Positions 47,526 through 57,198 of a stretch of DNA of 64,000 bases are shown piece after piece (the first letter of the stretch is position 1; every line of letters begins with the position of its first letter). The DNA is from Amoeboaphelidium protococcarum (lineage: Eukaryota > Aphelidiomycota > Aphelidea). The DNA lies in assembly GCA_023515745.1 (NCBI GenBank), contig JALECJ010000001.1, forward strand, positions 186,001-250,000, given 5' to 3'. The position numbers were made by a program, and so were the translations under genes. The notes under the pieces are model-generated. The model was not told where the DNA came from. It searched no databases and saw only the letters and a program-made list of their open reading frames with translations.

Positions 47526-49004
47526 ATGATTCGCTCAGTTAAGTTTAATCTCTTGGCAATAGGTGCCGTGCTCTACATGTTTGGCTTGAGCATAGCTAAG
47601 AGCGCTGTCAATACCATTTCAATTTAGAATGTCAATGTTCATCGAAGCGTAGATCTTTCCACTGCACTAGTTAAGGAGCGTCGTGCTATTGCTCTCAAAG
47701 TGTCTGATTCCGAGGCGAAGTATAAGCAAGACATTGACTACATTATAACTGCGGAATTATTGCCAATGCAGCATGAGAATGTCACCGTCTCGTTCATTAG
47801 CGCAAAGGAGAAGGGTGGTAAAGTTGCTCTGCCAGTCTCGTTTGACTCTGAAGAAGATCTTGGCAGTAGACGTTAGTTGCATTACAAAGTCAATTTAAAT
47901 AGCGTCGTCAGTAATGAAAAATCCAAAGAGCCTGTGATTGTGGTGGATATCGTGTATACACATGGTATGGTGCCAATGCCACACGAGATTGAGTAGAATG
48001 ACAAGCAGAAGGTGGTATGGTACGGTAATGCTCTGATGCCTTCAAAATACAAGACACTCAAGTAGAAGGTGAAGATTATGTTGGCATCATCTACTATCGA
48101 CTCATTCACTGAGGGAGGTGTCAAATCTGGTAAAGCTATTACTTATGGTCCGTACGATGAAGCGGTGGAAAGTACTGACAGTTGGAAGCCAATCTCGGTA
48201 CACTTTGTCAATAACTCACCATTCGTCACGGTGACTAATCTGGTTCGTGAATTCTGGGTCAGTCATTGGGGTGGGAATCTCGCTGTGGAAGAGTGGTATT
48301 ATATCAGACATGATGGTGCAAAGTTGAAAGGCCAATTTAGCCGTATAGATTATGCTCTTAACTAAATGTAGTTGCACTAGACGGCAGTTGTAAATTAGGT
48401 CCACATAGATCTGCCTGCGCACGCTCGCGATGTCTACTATAAGGACGATGTTGGTAATGTTTCCACCTCCACATTTAAGCCGTCTCCCGGATTTAGTTCT
48501 AAGCCATCCTCTTTAGACTTGAGACCAAGATACCCATTGTATGGTGGATGGCTATACACTTGGATGCAGGGATATAATGCGCCGCTGGAAGACTTTGTCA
48601 AGGAAGTCGATGACGCTGAGGATAGATTTGTGTTCTAGGCTCCATTCATTAAAGGTATCGAGAATGCCGCCTATAACAATGTGACTGTGAAGATCGTGTT
48701 GCCTGAAGGTGCTACTGACTATCAGGTTGTTCTTCCATTTAAAGTCAACAAGCAATGGGAGTCGAAAACGTTCACTTTTGTAGACACTGTTGGTAGACCA
48801 ACTATTTACTTGCACATGACTGATTTGTGTGATGGCCATGAGCAGAACTTTTAAGTGCTGTACACCTTTGACAAGATGAATTACTTGAGAAAGCCTTTGG
48901 TACTGTCTGCGTCATTCTTTTTGGTATTTCTACTCTCTATAATCTATGGCCGGGTAGATTTGTCCATATCTAGTAATAGTAAAATGAATAAGAAGATGTA
49001 GTGA
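47526..49004 (+). CDS. OST1: Ribophorin I, oligosaccharyltransferase subunit
   Basis: 492 residues. Signal peptide (about 1-24, LLAIGAVLYMFGLSIAKSAV), a long lumenal domain, one C-terminal membrane helix (PLVLSASFFLVFLLSIIYG, about 455-475) and a short cytosolic tail. Family features: NVHRSVDLSTALVKE near the start, FVNNSPFVTVTNLVREFWVS, HWGGNLAVEEWYYIRHDGA, ARDVYYKDDVGNVSTS, and LEDFVKEVDDAEDRFVFQAP. Ribophorin I helps deliver substrates to the ER N-glycosylation complex. The gene ends ATG-TAG-TGA (C-terminal Gln). Length is normal (yeast Ost1 476). Confidence 0.93.
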
Positions 49005-49396
49005 TATACAGATTTGCTATCATCATCGCTGCTATTTAAACATTAACAATTGAGCATAATAAGTTGTAAGCGGTATAACGACCGCACAGCCTTTTAATAT
49101 CACTGTCTTTTAGGTGCTGAGATGTGTGCGAGAATTTGAATGCAGTACGCGGCACGTTGTCGATTTCAACAGATATCAATACAACTCTTTTGTCTGATGC
49201 GACTATACAAAATACTGTACTTCACGCATATTGTATCTGTGAGATTTAATAGCATGGCAAAAACGTCGACTTTTTTGTCGGAATGTCAGAGTTATAACAC
49301 CATGTTCACTTTTCATGTAAGTAGATTTACAAGAATCATTCGCTTACTATACCACTCACTCTATCAAACATCTCGCAATTGAGTAAGTAATAACCA
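49005..49396. other. Convergent intergenic region
   Basis: 392 bases between the ribophorin stop and the stop of the minus-strand membrane protein. An 80-codon plus frame at 49140-49382 starts with ATG but is basic, low in acidic residues and unlike any family I know. Probably 3' UTRs only. Confidence 0.4.
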
Positions 49397-50367
49397 TCAA
49401 AACTTGAATACAATCTGTGCTGCAGCAACGAGTCCAGAAGCTGCCAAAGCCAAAGTTGCTTGTATTAAATCACTAGTTGCCTTGAATCCTAAAATCTTCA
49501 CTGTAAAATTCTCATTGTTAAACTGAATAGCGATAGAGACCACTTGCAATATCTCAGCACTCCTTTGAAAGTATTCTGGCAGAGGGGCCAACCATATAGC
49601 CTTCTTGGCAATTTCATTACGTAATCTATCAAGTTTACTAGAATAAGAAGTAATTATAGTCTACAAATTAATCAGCTTTCCAATAACGGAAGCCGCATGA
49701 ATTTGGCGCAAATGGTTAACATTCTATCCATAGAATAAAACTTGAGCTAGAACTATCGCGTATAGCATAACGTTATATATAGCTAAAGTGACAATAGTAT
49801 AATCGACACTTCTGCCAGTTAGCGCACCGAATATAATAATGACAATCAATGCAAGAAAGTAGAGCAGAAATACTCCAGAGTATACGTTGATACGCTTATA
49901 ATACTGCATACCACTTTTAGCGAACGCAAGGCGTGGTAACCTTGAGGCATACTCAATCCTAGCACTCAAGCACGCATCAGAGAGTTCAAAGCTTTCGCCG
50001 ATCCGTCCCCTATTCAAAATAGGCACATTAAGTAGCAAACGCAGCTTAATGTCAAGCGTGTGAACCTTGAGCGTCGGTCAGAGAGAGTGTGAAGGCTCAT
50101 AGACTGCAAAATGTCGCTCCCATACATGTGCACAAGAGTCACTTTAACAATCATGAGTTGACTTCTGCCCCACATCCAACAATGGCACATATACAAACTT
50201 TTAAACAATACGGAAGCTTCCATAAAGGATTACTATCATTCTCAACTTTAATCTACACAAACAAGAAAGGACGCACAGAAAACAAATAATATGGAATGGC
50301 TTACCTGAAGAGCAGTTAGTTCATCTAGCGCGAAGACAGTACGCTTAATGATTACATACACATACAT
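49397..50367 (-). CDS. Multi-pass membrane protein, unknown; gene model incomplete
   Basis: The last exon (50065-49397) is solid: 222 residues with two close membrane helices (VFLLYFLALIVIIIFGAL, IVTLAIYNVMLYAIVLAQV) and one near the end (ATLALAASGLVAAAQIVF). Upstream, an exon 50367-50305 (YVYVIIKRTVFALDELTALQ) is joined by a 52-nt GTAAGC...TGTGTAG intron to a piece starting 50252. The link from that piece to the last exon is unclear: it may be a 133-nt intron (50198-50066) with an unusual CTCAAG acceptor. Total would be 261 residues. No family recognised. Confidence 0.45.
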
Positions 50368-50690
50368 TGAGAGGTAATAATTACAGACATCGACTAGAGA
50401 ATAATTTCGTATTACATGGTTACAGACGGCTGAGACGTGCTTTTTCACGGAGCGCAGTGATGTTGATCAAGGAGTGAATAGCAAACATTACGAGGGAAAA
50501 AATAATCTCCTGATCCAATCTATCGGTTCGGGTTTGGGTTAGAGACCTTCTTTGTACAACACTATGCTGCACATGAGTCAGTGGGACGGGCAAACGCTTG
50601 ATTGTCTTAGGAAACTCGCTCCTTTGCCACTGTTTCGGTTTCGATTAACACAACTCCTTAACATCTTACTGTATCTCAAAGAAAGTAAAG
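50368..50690. promoter_or_regulatory. Upstream region of the Fanzor gene
   Basis: 323 bases between the divergent membrane-protein gene and the Fanzor ATG. The Fanzor frame is open back to an in-frame TGA at about 50577 but without another ATG. A terminal inverted repeat marking a transposon edge was looked for by eye and not found. Confidence 0.4.
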
Positions 50691-52811
50691 ATGAGCCAAA
50701 GCAACTATCGAACTATATCATATGTAGGCGGATTTGAAAAAGCGTGGAAAGGGGCTGATGAAGAAAAGATCGTTATAAGTAAATGCATTGTTGACTATAA
50801 TAGAATTAATCTGATTGGCTGCATGACCGTTCAGTTCTATGCTTTATCGTACTTGTGTGGTGATAGCGGTCTGACAAGAAGTCGGTCCTCACCAATGTTG
50901 GATTCAAAGGTGATACGCGATATATTTCATCTCTTCGTATACGGTCATAAACGTAAAAAGGAATCGGGCGTTTCTATTGAAGTCTCTAAACTCCTACTTA
51001 CAGTGTTCGACCAAAATTAATTCAAGAGTTTGCAGGTTGAATACCCATCTGGGAGCGATTTTAAGTATCTCTTCGCGTCTGCAGCAGATCAGTTTGGTGT
51101 TGCTTGTTAGAATCACATTATTAGTAATCTTAGGAAGACGTTGAAGAGAGTTGTGGCATATCATTTGAAGATTGCTGGACTCGGCGCTGTATTCAAGCTC
51201 AGTGATTTGGTAAATCTTGCTTTAAGACGACTCAATAGGCTGGAGAAATTTGCTGGCAATGATGGAAGCTCTGATGAACTTCAAAAAGTAGTTAAAAAGA
51301 ATCGTGAGTTTAATGCTGACAGTATTGCTATGTTGGACGATGTACTTTAGGAATATTTTGAGGAAGTGATGGACATAAAGGGTTAGTTAGAAGCTGATTT
51401 GACGTTGGGGACAGTACAATATCCTCTTACTGTATCAAAATTTAAGTCCAGCTGGTTTGTCTATCTCAGGCTCTTCTTAAAATGCATTCGTCAACTGGCG
51501 TGTGTACATTTGAAATATCCAAAGTTGCTTCCATTCCCTGCAAAGAAGTTGCATATGGTGCCATTTACTAAAAGTGGTTTGGATTGCCTTCTGTAGCAGA
51601 GTCAGTTTTAAAAGCTGTTACATATTCCAACGCTTACAACTAAGTATAAGGCTACACTGACTTCATTTTCTACGAACTTCAAAAATCTGTCGTTCAAATA
51701 TGAGGTTTAGAAAGATGTCACCTCCGATTTGATCTATGCAAAATGCATCAGTGTTGTGCCTAATATTAGTTGTAGTAATTAAAGCACCATTGGGAATGAT
51801 TATATTGCCGCGTATCAGGATTTCAGCTCGGAAGATGAAGCGGAGTCCATGGAAGTCGATGATGATGATGATGGGAACTTGGACGAAATTGATGATTTAA
51901 TTGAAGATGTAGAAGATTAGAATGATGCTGGTGAAGATGAAGATTAAGACTCTGATACTGAAGAAGGCAATAAAAGAAGATCAGTCTAATCTTGCTAAGC
52001 AATTAGATATTTCATAATGTCCACTGAAGACGCTAAAAGCACTATTAAGCACAAGGTGGAGTTGTCCGCTGATCTTGGTATAAACTAGCTTATTGCAGTT
52101 TTTAGGCCGAATGACCTTCAGTAGTGTTTGCCGAAGGAGCAAATTTAATTTGATAAGGCGTATAGATATACTTTGAAGGGAGAGTAATACTTGCAGATGA
52201 TTGGCGGCTAAGAGTTGGCCTAACGACAGCAGTCATTTAATTAATGCTGTTAGCAGTTTGCATTCCACTACTTCCCAGACTCGAGTATTTTTGCGAATTA
52301 AATGCAAGCTTGCTGCAGATCTCTTGACCAGTAGATTGAACTCTACTCGTCCGATCAGGCGCTCTAGTTAAAATTTGATTAATAAGAGCTGAAGAGATAG
52401 GCAATTTTGGGAATGGTATCAAAGTTTCTTGGGATTACTGGTGCATTGAAATCTCAAGATAGAGATTCCTACGGTGTTTATATTGGAGACTTTTATAAGA
52501 AGGGTGAAGTTAATCATAGATTCAGCTTGAAGTCCTTTGTTAAAGTCCTAAACTAATACGCTGTGGTGTATATAGTACCTGAGCTGCGTACTTCTAGTCT
52601 ATGCTACGAATGTTTGCGCAAGTAGATAATCTCATTCGTTGTACGAAGAAAGAACATTGCTGACTGCCCAAAGTGCAATCGGCGGTATGATGCAGATTAG
52701 CTAGGCGCAGCCAATACCTTCTTTCTGACAAGAAGTATAATCACTGATAAGGCTGGCAGTATCCCAAAAGCATTTATTCCCAGCAAGTATATTCCAAAAG
52801 TAGATGAATGA
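50691..52811 (+). CDS. Fanzor: eukaryotic TnpB-like RNA-guided nuclease
   Basis: 706 residues in one exon, with many TAA/TAG as Gln. The C-terminal third has the TnpB/Fanzor RuvC and zinc-ribbon arrangement: RuvC-I ELSADLGINQLIAVF (Asp461); a conserved strand YGVYIGDFYKKG (about 597-605), where the canonical RuvC-II Glu position seems to be Gly/Asp; VVYIVPELRTSSLCYEC with Glu631 in the E-x-R-T-S context used as the alternative catalytic Glu in Fanzors; a ribbon of Cys638/641 and Cys659/662 (CPKC); and RuvC-III YDADQLGAANTF (Asp667/669). Residues 1-375 would form the REC/wedge region. An acidic tract (about 378-425) precedes a basic NKRRS. Fanzors cut DNA guided by an omegaRNA usually encoded at or past the gene's 3' end. 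All three catalytic acids are present, so it may be active. Confidence 0.85.
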
Positions 52812-52850
52812 ACCATTAGACTTATATATTGCACTTAAACACATTCACTG

Positions 52851-53820
52851 ATGTTCTTAATAAATATTCTTCTTTCACGCCTTCTATGGCCATCATACCT
52901 ACAAACTGACGCGAAATGCATTACTTCGAGCGACTACAACGCCGAGCACATCGCATGTAACCCAATAGATCTAATCAGACATTGCTGTAACTAGTGAACA
53001 AGAGATAAAAAACTAGACAATTAATCGTCGACATCCACGTTACAAGACTGAGGTGTGCAGATCCTTTTACGAGGAGGGGAAACCACCCACATTTCCAACT
53101 CTAAATTACAGATTCATACTTTTCACCAAGTCATGTACGAATACCTACTGTAATATATAAATTACACACAAATATCAAACATAAAATATCAAACATATCA
53201 GCGAGTTACAAATACCATGCAATTTGTTTGAACACCATGAACGATCTAGATGGATATTGTGAGAAATTTCGCTCGATCAGATGTCCCAACGAGAGCAATC
53301 AAGAATTCTCACTTGAATTCTGCAACACCGAAAAAGATCCTCACAATTTTGAGCCAGCAATAGGAAATCGGCTGGCCAGATCACTTTTGTTGTAGTGAGA
53401 TTATACGAAGAGACTTTATGGTTTAACATAAATGGGCTAGATCGCATAAGGAACTCCACATTCAGAGTTGATTAGCGAATCGTTAACATCATCTTACAAA
53501 TTGCAATACTGTACGGTACAATAATGCGTAAGCAAAGTTTTCTTTGATTATAGTCTTGCACTGGCAGCACCAACATATGCTATACAAACACAAACTTTAA
53601 GATACTACTAGAGATAGAACCGTAGGTAGATGCTTTTTCAATTTATAGAAAGAAATAGATGCAACAACAGAGCTCCAAACCCAAAATCAGCGAAGTTGGT
53701 CTTTACAAAGTTGGTAACAAACAGGTAACCATCCAACAAAACAAAATGGCAATGACTTATCTGGATTCCTTCTTTTACAGCATCATCTCAGCGCATCTTA
53801 CCAGCTTTTTGATGTATTGA
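52851..53820 (+). CDS. Possible spliced secreted Cys-containing protein
   Basis: Proposed exons 52851-52986, 53061-53394, 53476-53724 and 53781-53820 give 252 residues. Donors GTAACT, GTGAGA, GTAACC; acceptors GTGCAG, GATTAG, TTACAG; introns 74, 81 and 56 nt, all within the size seen elsewhere here, and phases agree. The product starts with a hydrophobic leader (LINILLSRLLW) and has scattered Cys (CITSSDYNAEHIACNPIDL; YCEKFRSIRCPNE; YCTVQQCVSK). No family recognised. Because only TGA stops translation, open exons arise easily by chance, so this is tentative. The start lies 40 bases past the Fanzor stop, where an omegaRNA might also lie. Confidence 0.35.
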
Positions 53821-54534
53821 CTGTCAGTTACAATTCTCATCAATACATCTATACAGATAAGTTAGTCCTTGATTAGAGTCAATTATATATCTAACTTACA
53901 AATTATCATATGCTAATACTGTAGTCCTTAAATGAACATGTGTCAATATGAATCCGTCAAGATAACAGCTGCAAAGCATCAACTGGGTTTCAGAGTTGCT
54001 ATAGACAATTCAACCATGCGGCCATAAAGCAATCCAATTGACCGAAAATGCAACATTTTAATAGAATATTTAATAAGGCTTAAGAGGTATGTCTAAAGGC
54101 TAGCTTGATTAGAAGAAGATACCAATGATTAACCAAGACAGAAGACTATGCCGACCTTGAAATTCAACGCTGTGAGAGGAGGAATGTGAATTGGCAATAA
54201 GCGAGAAAATACATAGCGACTCAAAGAGGAAACCAATGTTGCACCGGTTTCATTGCTTCTAACGGTAGGAAATCACTTCTTGTCCATTTTGTGAGTAATT
54301 ATCGGTTCTCTTCAATCTCAAAGTTCTAATGGCGAATGAGATGTATCAGGATGCAACTTTATGAATTCTAATGCTGAAAAGTCTTACTTTTGCGATTTGG
54401 TGGCTGTTAGACGCGCTGCAACGAGGACGTTCATTGGATGTAGACGTCCTTGACAAGTCGAGTATGAGAATGAAAGCAAACAAGTTGAAAACAAGTTATA
54501 TTAGCGATCGCTTAACATGCCAATATATTCACTT
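53821..54534. other. Unassigned stretch with minus-strand open frames
   Basis: 714 bases. On the minus strand an open frame of about 95 codons (54290-54005; SSLSRYVFSRLLPIHIPPL) and one of about 60 codons (54010-53825; LMLCSCYLDGFILTHVHLR) could be exons of one gene joined by a short intron. I cannot place a start or a family. Plus-strand sequence shows nothing. Confidence 0.35.
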
Positions 54535-54861
54535 TCACTTTTGCGTCTGTAGCAATTCTTAAACCGTAGTTTTCAAGTCCTTTGTGCTATTAAAAACTTT
54601 CTTCAGTCGCCTCCAGCCAAATTTGTCACCTTACTTCTTACTCTCTTCAATGGCCAGCGTCTTTTTCTCTAGCAACTCCAAGTATACGTAGTATACCTTG
54701 ATGTCGTCACTAGAGAATTACAAGCGACGCTTGACCATCTCCTTCACCACATGCCTATCGGCATGTTTAATTTTGCGACCTTTGAGAACTTTACGGATAT
54801 GCTTTTCAGCCTTATCCTTTCTCTTGGTCTTTTCTTGATTTTTATTTCCCTATTTTGGCAT
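54535..54861 (-). CDS. Small basic protein, unknown (nucleic-acid-binding-like composition)
   Basis: 108 residues, very Lys/Arg-rich: NQEKTKRKDKAEKHIRKVLK, then KHADRHVVKEMVKRRLQF, ending DKFGWRRLKKVFNST and a Gln-rich tail. The frame contains five TAA/TAG Gln codons and two spaced TGA codons at the end. Composition suggests a nucleolar or ribosome-associated factor, but no family motif is visible. Confidence 0.55.
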
Positions 54862-54892
54862 TTTGGACAGTATGGGAATGAAAGAATATGTA

Positions 54893-55009
54893 GTATTGCA
54901 CAGCGATAGTAGTAGTCTCTTTTAGTTCATGTAAAGAGGGGTGCCCAACGATACCGTTTTCGCTTCGGAGACCGAGGCTAGTTGGGTTGAGACTGTATTG
55001 CACAGCGAT
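54893..55009. repeat. 15-bp direct repeats flanking an 87-nt structured segment
   Basis: GTATTGCACAGCGAT occurs at 54893-54907 and again at 54995-55009. The arrangement resembles a target-site duplication around a small insertion, though 15 bp would be long for most transposons. The intervening segment is listed separately. Confidence 0.55.
54908..54994 (+). ncRNA. Candidate structured RNA (nested hairpin)
   Basis: Nested complementary arms are visible: outer AGTCTC (54914-54919) with GAGACT (54989-54994), middle CCCAAC (54943-54948) with GTTGGG (54980-54985), and inner CTTCGG-AGA-CCGAGG (54963-54977), a six-pair stem with a three-base loop. Three stems in register within 81 bases are unlikely by chance. 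It does not match tRNA, 5S, or the U1, U2, U4, U5 or U6 consensus I remember. Either strand could be transcribed. Confidence 0.4.
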
Positions 55010-55088
55010 GACCTGTCATTGCATCACAATACTCTGTGAAGTTGCATTCAGACTTAACGAGTTTTACATCAAGTGAGGTATAGTTGTA

Positions 55089-55469
55089 ATGGTTGCCACC
55101 AGGAGTTAAGTTAAGTATGGTCCGTAAGGTCCGCCATTAAGGCGCCCTATCGAACGTGCTGGTATTTTAAGACGCAGAGATGTTGCTGCTTTTTTAAACA
55201 GTCAAGGCGTGCTGAACGTGCACTCTGATTTTAAAAGAATTCTTTTTAATACTTATCGATATTCTGGGTATGATCTAGTGCTGTCTGGTTATCAATTGTT
55301 GAAACGAGAAGCCTCTCTTCTTTCTGAGGGATATCAGGGATCTCTTTCCAGGAGACAAATCTTGATCAGATTAATCAACAAGGGGGTCGTTTTGCGTGTA
55401 GCGGAAAGCGGATCAGACAAGTTGCTTTTGAATAATGAACTAGTCACGCGCGCGTTCCGCGCGCTTTGA
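55089..55469 (+). CDS. Unknown 126-residue basic protein in the accessory cluster
   Basis: ATG 55089 to TGA 55467. Sequence starts MVATRSQVKYGPQGPPLRRP and continues with amphipathic helices (DVAALN-like FLNSQGVLNVHSDFKRIL, SGYQLLKREASLLSEGYQGS, RRQILIRLINKGVVLRVAES). pI is high. No family recognised. The fold could be a small winged-helix or viral-type protein but nothing fixes it. It lies between the structured RNA candidate and the helicase remnant. Confidence 0.45.
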
Positions 55470-55529
55470 ATTACAATGGCAAAATATGATTTGAGAATGG
55501 TTGTTTTATAAGTATAGGAGTTTATTTCA

Positions 55530-56126
55530 TCAAGTAGTAAAAGTTCGTATTACATCTTGGTAGACTATGTTCTTTGGTGCATCTTCATAACAGACCGTCA
55601 CATCGCTAGAGGATCTAACTCTGGAGAATGCCACATAGAGTTATCCATGTGCAAATACCTATTGTTATAGGTAGATACCACACTTGGCTAAAGTCTAACC
55701 TTGAGCCTTATTAATAGTGGCTGCAAAGGCTAGCCGGACTGGGAATTGGTGACAGACAAACTCAACATTCTCAAATTCAGACACAGTTATACCTATTTTT
55801 GGTATGCTTACTATGTCGTCCTTTCGAGACCCGTTGATTATTTAACATTTGATAGAATTTCTATTCAAAGTTAAAACTTTTAGCATAGTACCATTCACCA
55901 GCCCGGCATCTATGTTTAAGTTGCGTATCAACATAACTGATACGCCAACTTTCAACATTAATTTAGCCTGAGGAATCCCAGAGTAATCAAGAGCATTGAG
56001 CACTTCTGGATCAATATTCAGCGGATTATTGCCAATTATTGAATCTACAGCGTTATACTAATGTTTTGAAACAACTAAACCGTATTTCGCTATAGTGTAC
56101 ATTGTTAAATCATTCCAACATTATAT
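55530..56126 (-). pseudogene. PIF1/Helitron-type helicase, C-terminal fragment
   Basis: An open frame of about 199 codons ending TGA 55532-55530. It has the late PIF1 landmarks in order: QYNAVDSIIGNNP (YxAxDSI), PEVLNALDYSGIPQAKLMLK, VGVSVMLIRNLNIDAGLVNG, FPVRLAFAATINKAQGQTL (motif V/VI region) and VFAHGQLYVAFSRVRSSSDV. The Walker A and B motifs, which should lie upstream, are absent: the frame is cut by TGA at 56129 and the next gene follows at once. So this is a truncated copy, typical of PIF1-like helicases carried by Helitrons, viruses or other mobile DNA, or an exon of a longer gene whose remainder is missing. Confidence 0.8.
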
Positions 56127-56188
56127 TCATTTCAATTTCAATTCATTAATCACTATCAACCTTGAAGTGCCCAAATTTAACAATGTCA

Positions 56189-56983
56189 TCATTTTTTACG
56201 TGAACGCTTAGACACGCGCGTAGTCTCGGTAGATGATTAGCCATCAACGGGAGCCTGATTCTCAACCTCAGGCTCATTAGTATTGGCATTAACGACTGGA
56301 GCATCAGTGGATTAGCTGCTTGATTGGGCGCTACTATTATTGAATAACCAAGATGTAGAATCGTCGGATTATAATGAGCCAAGACGTTCAAAGTTACTCT
56401 CAGACGCAAGTTTACTTGTCAATACTAATCCTAATGAGCAGTAAGATAAAACAATAGTATCTTTGCCAAGTGATACTAATTACCCACTAACATGTAGCGT
56501 ACGGTCAGGCTTGATAATGTTTTTTTACAGCAGCGTTGAATAACGTCTTGGGTTGAACTAACAATCAAACTTAATGTCCATGCCACCATAGAGAGAAGCT
56601 TTTAACACGACATTCCCTGCAGACACTGATACAATAGTTGATAGCGTTATAATAGAAGCCTTCGGAATGTAATCACCTGGCTAATATTTTGCGCGAGGAT
56701 ACATCTGCTGCGCCACCACCGTTAAAACACCATTGACACATTGCAATTCACCAATAACTTAGTATAGAATTCCTACCTCAGGTTTTACCAAACCTTGGCT
56801 CGAAATGTCTTCATAGTCAGATGACGGCCACACTGACACTTGTAAACTTGCATCAGGGGCGGTTTACGTAAATGCCTTGCATTGCAGTATGAGCGGATAG
56901 CCTTGCGCGTACGCTGAATTTGACCTGCCTGTTTCAGTCTTTTGGATACTAATTACGCCTACAACACCTACAAATAAATTCAT
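56189..56983 (-). CDS. OB-fold-like, possible single-stranded DNA-binding protein
   Basis: 264 residues. The N-terminal 110 residues read as an OB-fold strand pattern: NLFVGVVGVISIQKTETG, YPLILQCKAFTQTAPDA, SLQVSVWPSSDYEDIS, VKPEVGILYQVIGELQCVNG and VLTVVAQQMYP. This resembles SSB/RPA-type proteins. A middle domain and a Ser/Asn/Asp-rich linker lead to a basic end (RVSKRSRKK) that looks like a nuclear localisation signal. The stop is 62 bases before the 5' limit of the helicase fragment, same strand. SSB next to a PIF1 helicase suggests a replication module of a mobile element. Function is by fold pattern only. Confidence 0.5.
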
Positions 56984-57121
56984 TTTCTTTTACTAATTAA
57001 GATAGCTATTGATTTTAACATAAAACAATAATAATTTGAAATTGAAAAAAGAAACAGAACTCAAGTAACAACTTTATATAGTGTACACGCAATTCGCTCT
57101 TATGCTATAGCACTTACTTCG

Positions 57122-57165
57122 CATGATTGGCGCAACTTAACGATATTTAACGGCAGCCAATCATG
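57122..57165. repeat. 10-bp perfect inverted repeat
   Basis: CATGATTGGC (57122-57131) and GCCAATCATG (57156-57165) are perfect reverse complements separated by 24 bases. Each arm contains a CCAAT box, so this may be a paired NF-Y site upstream of the SSB-like gene (start 56983) rather than a transposon end. Confidence 0.5.
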
Positions 57166-57198
57166 TTTTCACACGATATTGTTTGGTACTATTCTTGG

